NCBI GenBank assembly: GCA_900556255.1
Contig: USNZ01000034.1
Span: 1-9,042 of the forward strand
Length of the DNA: 9,042 nucleotides
Direction of reading: 5' to 3'
Source of the DNA: an uncultured Oscillospiraceae bacterium
Lineage (GTDB): Bacteria > Bacillota > Clostridia > Oscillospirales > Ruminococcaceae
Part shown: positions 5,728 to 9,042 of the stretch, one piece after another
Numbering within the stretch: the stretch's first letter is position 1
Layout of the letters: every line of letters starts with the position of its first letter
Notes under the pieces: model-generated
The model's input: the letters and a program-made list of their open reading frames with translations, nothing else
What the model was told of the DNA's origin: nothing
Database searches by the model: none
Program-made: the position numbers and the translations under genes

Positions 5728-6525
5728 GTGGCAAAATGTGTTTGTATCGTCGGGCAGGATGCCCGCCAGTGCGCGGCCGGGCAGGTGCTGCGCCGCGCCG
5801 GGTATCGGGTGACAGATCCTTCGGGGGCAGGGCAGGCGGAATACCTGCTGCTGCCTATGTCCCAAAGCCGTGTCGGTGACGAACTGGCCCGCTGCCTGCA
5901 GGCTGCGCGGCCGGGCACCGTCGTGCTGGCAGGGCGTCCGGGTGCGCCCGTGCGGGCAGCTGTGCGGCAGGCGTATCTGCCGTTGATCGATTACTTTGAG
6001 CGCCCGGAGCTGGAGTGCCTGAACGCCGTGCCCACCGCCGAGGGCTGCCTGCAGCTGCTTTTGCGGCTGCGGCAGTACACCGTGTGGGAAAGCGAATTTC
6101 TTGTATTGGGCTACGGACGCATCGGAGCCGCCGTGGCGCAGCGGCTTTTGGCTTTGGGCGGGCGTGTGACCGTGGCGGCGCGCCGTGCCGAACAGTTGGC
6201 CTATGCCCGCTGTGCGGGCTGCGGAACCATACCGCTTGCCCGCGTGGAACAGATCCTGCCGAGGCAGACAACGCTTATCAATACGATACCCGCGCCGATC
6301 CTGCCCCGCAGCCGTCTGGCGCTGCTGCCGCCGGGGGCGCTTGTGCTGGACCTTGCCAGCCTGCCCGGCGGTACCGACTTTACCGCCGCACACGAGCTGG
6401 GTCTGCAGGCCGAACATGCACTCGCGCTGCCCGGCAAATGCGCCCCCAAAACCGCCGGCTTGCTGATCGGCCAGACCGTACTGGCTCTCTTGCAGGAAAG
6501 GAGCGACCCTCATGACAAGACCTGA
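5728..6525 (+). CDS. dpaA: Dipicolinate synthase subunit A (SpoVFA/DpaA)
   Basis: With DpaB it forms dipicolinate synthase, which converts dihydrodipicolinate (from the lysine pathway) to dipicolinic acid in the mother cell for the spore core. The 265-residue protein is somewhat shorter than the Bacillus protein (about 297), with a compact N-terminal domain. Recognisable family stretches are CIVGQDARQ (6-14), VPTAEGCLQL (101-110), a Rossmann nucleotide-binding motif VLGYGRIGAAVAQRL (126-140), NTIPAPIL (185-192), LVLDLASLPGGTDF (205-218) and LPGKCAPKTAG (234-244). I chose the GTG at 5728 because AAAGGGGG (5712-5719) is eight bases upstream; the in-frame GTG at 5719 overlaps that signal. The gene overlaps dpaB by 14 bases, so the two are translated together. 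Usual Bacillus neighbours asd and dapG are absent here. Confidence 0.9.
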   Translation: MAKCVCIVGQDARQCAAGQVLRRAGYRVTDPSGAGQAEYLLLPMSQSRVGDELARCLQAARPGTVVLAGRPGAPVRAAVRQAYLPLIDYFERPELECLNAVPTAEGCLQLLLRLRQYTVWESEFLVLGYGRIGAAVAQRLLALGGRVTVAARRAEQLAYARCAGCGTIPLARVEQILPRQTTLINTIPAPILPRSRLALLPPGALVLDLASLPGGTDFTAAHELGLQAEHALALPGKCAPKTAGLLIGQTVLALLQERSDPHDKT

Positions 6526-7096
6526 CACTCCGCGTGTGGCGGCCTTTGCGCTGTGCGGCAGCTTTTGCAGCTTTGATGCCGTACTGCCGCAGATCACAGT
6601 GCTGGTGCAGCGCGGCTGGACGATTTTACCCGTTTTAAGTTACAGTGCGGCTGTGCAGGACACCCGTTTTGGCACGGCGGCTGCCCTGCGCAGGAGCCTT
6701 TGCCAACTTACGGGGCATGAACCGCTGACAACCTTACAGCAGGTCGAACCACTCGGCCCCAAGCATCTGGCAGAGATGCTGATCATCGCCCCTGCCACCG
6801 GCACCACCATGGCGATGCTGGCGGCGGGCATCAGTGCAACGCCCGTCACACTGGCAGCCAAAAGCCTTTTGCGGGGCGGCAAGCCGGTGGTGGTCGCACC
6901 GTCCAGCAACGATGCACTGGCGGGCACAGCCCCCGCACTGGGGCAGCTTTTGCAGCGACGCCACTACTATTTTGTACCCTTTGGGCAGGATGACGCCCTG
7001 CGCAAGCCGGCCAGCCTGAAAAGTGATTTCACCCTTTTGCCGGACACGGTGGAGTGTGCACGGCGCGGGGTGCAGCTGCAGCCCCTGCTTTTGTAA
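6512..7096 (+). CDS. dpaB: Dipicolinate synthase subunit B (SpoVFB/DpaB), flavoprotein family
   Basis: DpaB is the second subunit of dipicolinate synthase and belongs to the FMN-dependent flavoprotein (Dfp/UbiX-like) fold. The 194 residues match the family length. Motifs in order are FALCGSFCSFDAVLPQI (12-28), corresponding to the Bacillus GLTGSHC region, then TRFG (51-54), VEPLGPK (78-84), LIIAPATGTTMAMLA (90-104), PSSNDAL (130-136) and FVPFGQDD (154-161), ending in LQPLLL. The start has AAAGGAG (6497-6503) eight bases upstream and lies inside the 3' end of dpaA. Together the two genes imply capacity for dipicolinate-containing endospores, if the rest of the sporulation programme is present. 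Confidence 0.93.
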   Translation: MTRPDTPRVAAFALCGSFCSFDAVLPQITVLVQRGWTILPVLSYSAAVQDTRFGTAAALRRSLCQLTGHEPLTTLQQVEPLGPKHLAEMLIIAPATGTTMAMLAAGISATPVTLAAKSLLRGGKPVVVAPSSNDALAGTAPALGQLLQRRHYYFVPFGQDDALRKPASLKSDFTLLPDTVECARRGVQLQPLLL

Positions 7097-7112
7097 TAGC
7101 CCGCAGCCCGCG

Positions 7113-7126
7113 CCCATATACATGGG
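7113..7126. repeat. Short dyad between dpaB and the murA homologue
   Basis: CCCAT (7113-7117) and ATGGG (7122-7126) flank ATAC. It is a small hairpin or protein site in the 58-base gap. No T-run follows, so it is not a terminator and read-through from dpaB to murA is plausible. Confidence 0.3.
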
Positions 7127-7154
7127 TAATGACTTTGTGTAACGGGGGCAGTGT

Positions 7155-8408
7155 ATGCAGACTATCATCATCACGGGAGGGCGCACCCTGCAGGGGACTG
7201 TGTGCCCGGAATCTGCAAAAAACAGCGTACTTCCGCTGATGGCAGCCGCCTTGCTGTGTAGGGGACGAGTAACACTGCACAGTGTGCCGCGTCTTGCCGA
7301 TGTCGAAACCAGCATTGCCCTGCTGCGGGCCGTGGGCGCTGATGTGCAGCGATGCGGGGCTGATCTTGTCCTGTGCACCGACACACCTCTGTACGGGCAG
7401 ATCCCTGCCCGACTGTCCGGCGCGATGCGCAGCTCGGTGTTTTATCTGGCCCCGCTGCTTTGCCGCACGGGGACGGTGCGTCTGCCGCTGCCCGGCGGCT
7501 GTCGGCTTGGGCCGCGCCCGGTGGATATCCATTTGGCAGGGCTTACCGCGCTGGGGGCTACGGTCGAATTGGAGGGGGACGCCGCGACACTGCGTGCCGC
7601 CGACGGGCTGCGCGGCGCGGATTTCACGCTGCGACTGCCCAGCGTCGGTGCCACACTGACCCTGATGATGGCCGCTTGCTGTGCCGTGGGCACCACCGTG
7701 CTGCGGGGCGCTGCCTGTGAGCCGGAGGTTGCCGATACGGCGCGGTTTTTATCCTGCTGCGGGGCGGATATCCAAGGCGCGGGCACACCCACGCTGGTTA
7801 TACAAGGGGCCAAAACGCTGACAGGCACGGCCTACACCCCCATGCCCGACCGCATCGCCGCCGCCACCTATGGCGCCGCGTTGGCCTGTGTCGGGGGAGA
7901 GGTGACCGTTGCCCACTGCAGCCCCCGGTACTATGCATCATTCTTGGAGGTTTTACAGAAATGCGGTGTTGAGATCTCCTGCAGGGAAGATTCTGTGACT
8001 CTGTTCCGCAATGCTGCTGTGCCACTGCACGGCGGGCATTCTCTGTGCGCCAACGCCTGGCCGGCGCTTGCCACCGACACCGCCCCGCTGGCCGCCGCTG
8101 TGCTTCTGCAGGCCGATGCGCCGAGTGAAATCTACGACGCCCTGTTTGCCCGCCGTTTTGCCTGCGCCGCGGGCTTTGCCGCCATGGGGGCGGTTTGCAG
8201 TGAGCAGGGCAGACGGCTGCAAATACAGGGCAGCGCACGGCTGCACGGTGCCGAGGTTTCCGCCCCCGACCTGCGCGGCGGGGCGGCTTTGCTGTTGGCC
8301 GCCCTGGCAGCCGAGGGTACGACCCTGCTGCATGATGCGGGGCATCTGGCGCGCGGCTATACCGACTTGCCCGGACATCTGGCCGCTTTGGGCGCAGATA
8401 TACGATAA
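7155..8408 (+). CDS. Divergent UDP-N-acetylglucosamine 1-carboxyvinyltransferase (MurA homologue)
   Basis: MurA transfers enolpyruvate from PEP to UDP-GlcNAc, the first committed step of peptidoglycan precursor synthesis. At 417 residues it has the family length and two-domain EPSP-synthase-like fold. Catalytic positions are retained: Lys22-Asn23 (SAKNS), Arg92 (MRSS), the PEP-reactive Cys116 in LPGGCRLGPRPVDIH (112-126), Asp308 (ATD), Arg333-Arg334-Phe335 and Arg374 (DLRGG). The SVGAT (163-167), EPEVAD (189-194) and HLARGY features also fit. It is diverged elsewhere: the usual PDRIE reads PDRIA (231-235), the PGFPTDMQ region reads WPALATDTAP, and Cys is frequent. A second, more conventional MurA probably exists in the genome, making this a specialised paralog. 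The start follows GGGGG (7144-7148) by six bases. It sits 58 bases after dpaB and one gene before ftsZ, so it may be co-transcribed with dpaAB. I leave the symbol empty because murA versus a paralog name cannot be decided. Confidence 0.85.
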   Translation: MQTIIITGGRTLQGTVCPESAKNSVLPLMAAALLCRGRVTLHSVPRLADVETSIALLRAVGADVQRCGADLVLCTDTPLYGQIPARLSGAMRSSVFYLAPLLCRTGTVRLPLPGGCRLGPRPVDIHLAGLTALGATVELEGDAATLRAADGLRGADFTLRLPSVGATLTLMMAACCAVGTTVLRGAACEPEVADTARFLSCCGADIQGAGTPTLVIQGAKTLTGTAYTPMPDRIAAATYGAALACVGGEVTVAHCSPRYYASFLEVLQKCGVEISCREDSVTLFRNAAVPLHGGHSLCANAWPALATDTAPLAAAVLLQADAPSEIYDALFARRFACAAGFAAMGAVCSEQGRRLQIQGSARLHGAEVSAPDLRGGAALLLAALAAEGTTLLHDAGHLARGYTDLPGHLAALGADIR

Positions 8409-8624
8409 AAAGCACATTTTTGTGGTTTTTGGCGGTTTTTTTGCCCGCCCACGGAATACAAACAGGTAAATTTTTATGAAAATTTCTCTTAGCTATTGAA
8501 ATTGACAGGAAAATTTGGTATTCTAATAATCAGTTATATACAAAAAATACGGAGCAGTGTGCCCATTTGTGGCCGTTCATCTGCTATCCCATGAAACAAT
8601 AAATACTTTTAGGGGGACATACTC
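8409..8624 (+). other. A+T-rich intergenic region between murA homologue and ftsZ
   Basis: The first 40 bases hold runs of T and weak stems (CACA/TGTG at 8413-8424; GGCGG/CCGCC at 8431-8449 with the T-run in its loop), so termination after the murA homologue is uncertain. The middle contains the ftsZ promoter. The leader of about 88 bases shows only a weak AGCAG/CTGCT pairing (8553-8557 with 8581-8585) and no recognised riboswitch. Confidence 0.6.
8502..8530 (+). promoter_or_regulatory. Vegetative promoter of ftsZ
   Basis: A perfect TTGACA (8502-8507) is followed after 17 bases by AATAAT (8525-8530), five of six matches to TATAAT. Transcription would start near 8537, giving a leader of about 88 bases to the ATG at 8625. 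Confidence 0.75.
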
Positions 8625-9042
8625 ATGGCTTTCGTACTCGACGAAGAAATGCAAAATGTGACCAACATTAAGGTTATCGGTGTTGGCGGCGGCGGCGGTA
8701 ACGCTGTAAACCGCATGGTGGAGTCCGGCCTTTCCGGGGTCGAGTTCGTCGCAATGAACACCGACCAGCAGGCTCTGCTCAACTCCAAAGCCACCCAGAA
8801 GGTTCAGCTGGGCGCCAAGCTCACCAAGGGCCGCGGCGCCGGTGCCGACCCTGAGGTCGGCCAGCGCTCTGCTGAGGAGAGCAAGGACGAGATCTCCAAC
8901 GCCCTGAAGGGTGCCCAGATGGTCTTTATCACCGCCGGTATGGGCGGCGGCACCGGCACGGGCGCTGCCCCTGTCGTGGCCGAGACTGCCCATGACCTGG
9001 GCATCCTGACCGTCGGCATCGTCACCAAGCCCTTCGCCTTTG
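8625..9042 (+). CDS. ftsZ: Cell division GTPase FtsZ, N-terminal part (3' end outside window)
   Basis: FtsZ is the tubulin homologue that polymerises into the division ring at midcell, and at the asymmetric septum in sporulation. The first 139 codons are present. The protein begins [11 protein letters not shown], then [17 protein letters not shown] with the nucleotide-binding glycine run (about 18-26), [11 protein letters not shown], and the tubulin signature GGGTGTG (107-113) followed by AAPVVAE. The frame is open to the window end. An AGGGGGA ribosome binding site (8611-8617) precedes the ATG by seven bases. It has its own good promoter, and no ftsA or ftsQ gene precedes it, unlike many division clusters. 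The codon use is cleaner and more GCC/GGC-biased than in the preceding murA homologue, as expected for a highly expressed gene. Confidence 0.98.
   Translation, partial: MAFVLDEEMQNVTNIKVIGVGGGGGNAVNRMVESGLSGVEFVAMNTDQQALLNSKATQKVQLGAKLTKGRGAGADPEVGQRSAEESKDEISNALKGAQMVFITAGMGGGTGTGAAPVVAETAHDLGILTVGIVTKPFAF

Noticed and set aside
5650..6597. Long open frame on the - strand (315 codons) opposite dpaA
   Set aside because: It lies antisense to a clearly recognised dpaA, crosses the strong terminator, and its translation resembles no family I know. G+C-rich genes commonly give such shadows.
7113..7126. CATATACAT as a sigma-E or sigma-K -10 element for the murA homologue
   Set aside because: It misses the final TA of sigma-K and the CATACA core of sigma-E, and no suitable -35 was found at the right spacing.
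8409..8450. Intrinsic terminator after the murA homologue
   Set aside because: The visible stems are four or five base pairs and the longest T-run lies inside a loop rather than after a stem, so I do not call a terminator.
8551..8602. Possible leader peptide in the ftsZ 5' leader (TTG at 8567, 11 codons, after GGAGCAG)
   Set aside because: It has a non-ATG start, tiny length, no repeated regulatory codons, and no terminator or antiterminator pair beside it. Too weak to annotate.

Overview
The window looks like ordinary chromosome from a G+C-rich, Gram-positive, probably spore-forming member of the Clostridia. An Oscillospiraceae/Ruminococcaceae relative is the best guess. The reasons are clostridial-type AsnRS, MutY and FtsZ sequences, strong GGAGG-type ribosome binding sites, G+C-rich genes separated by short A+T-rich promoter islands, and a dipicolinate synthase pair (dpaA-dpaB). 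The genus is inference; no rRNA or other marker is present.

All genes lie on the + strand. Region 1 (1-2023): the 3' part of asnS (asparaginyl-tRNA synthetase) overlaps mutY (A/G-mismatch adenine glycosylase) by one base, and the mutY ribosome binding site lies inside the last asnS codons. A 12-bp perfect hairpin sits inside the first codons of mutY. Region 2 (2024-5672): an A+T-rich promoter with an overlapping dyad is followed by a three-gene membrane-protein cluster and a strong terminator. The genes are a small one-TM protein with a very acidic tail, then two paralogous one-TM proteins ending in LytM/M23-like domains that appear to have lost all metal ligands. The second paralog has a long Lys/Ala/Pro-rich, histone-H1-like cytoplasmic extension containing an 8-residue KK repeat. 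Region 3 (5673-8408): a possible sigma-K promoter leads into dpaA and dpaB, which overlap by 14 nt. A divergent murA homologue follows after 58 bp. Region 4 (8409-9042): an A+T-rich gap with a good vegetative promoter precedes ftsZ, which runs off the window.

Taken together, regions 2-4 are rich in envelope and sporulation functions: dead LytM proteins that recall SpoIIQ, dipicolinate synthesis for the spore core, a MurA paralog for peptidoglycan precursors, and FtsZ. The most interesting part is region 2, a compact and apparently undescribed set of membrane proteins with oppositely charged low-complexity tails. A sporulation link for region 2 is inferred from domain type and proximity only. 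No mobile element, CRISPR array, tRNA or rRNA was seen, and no gene-free stretch exceeds 300 bases.
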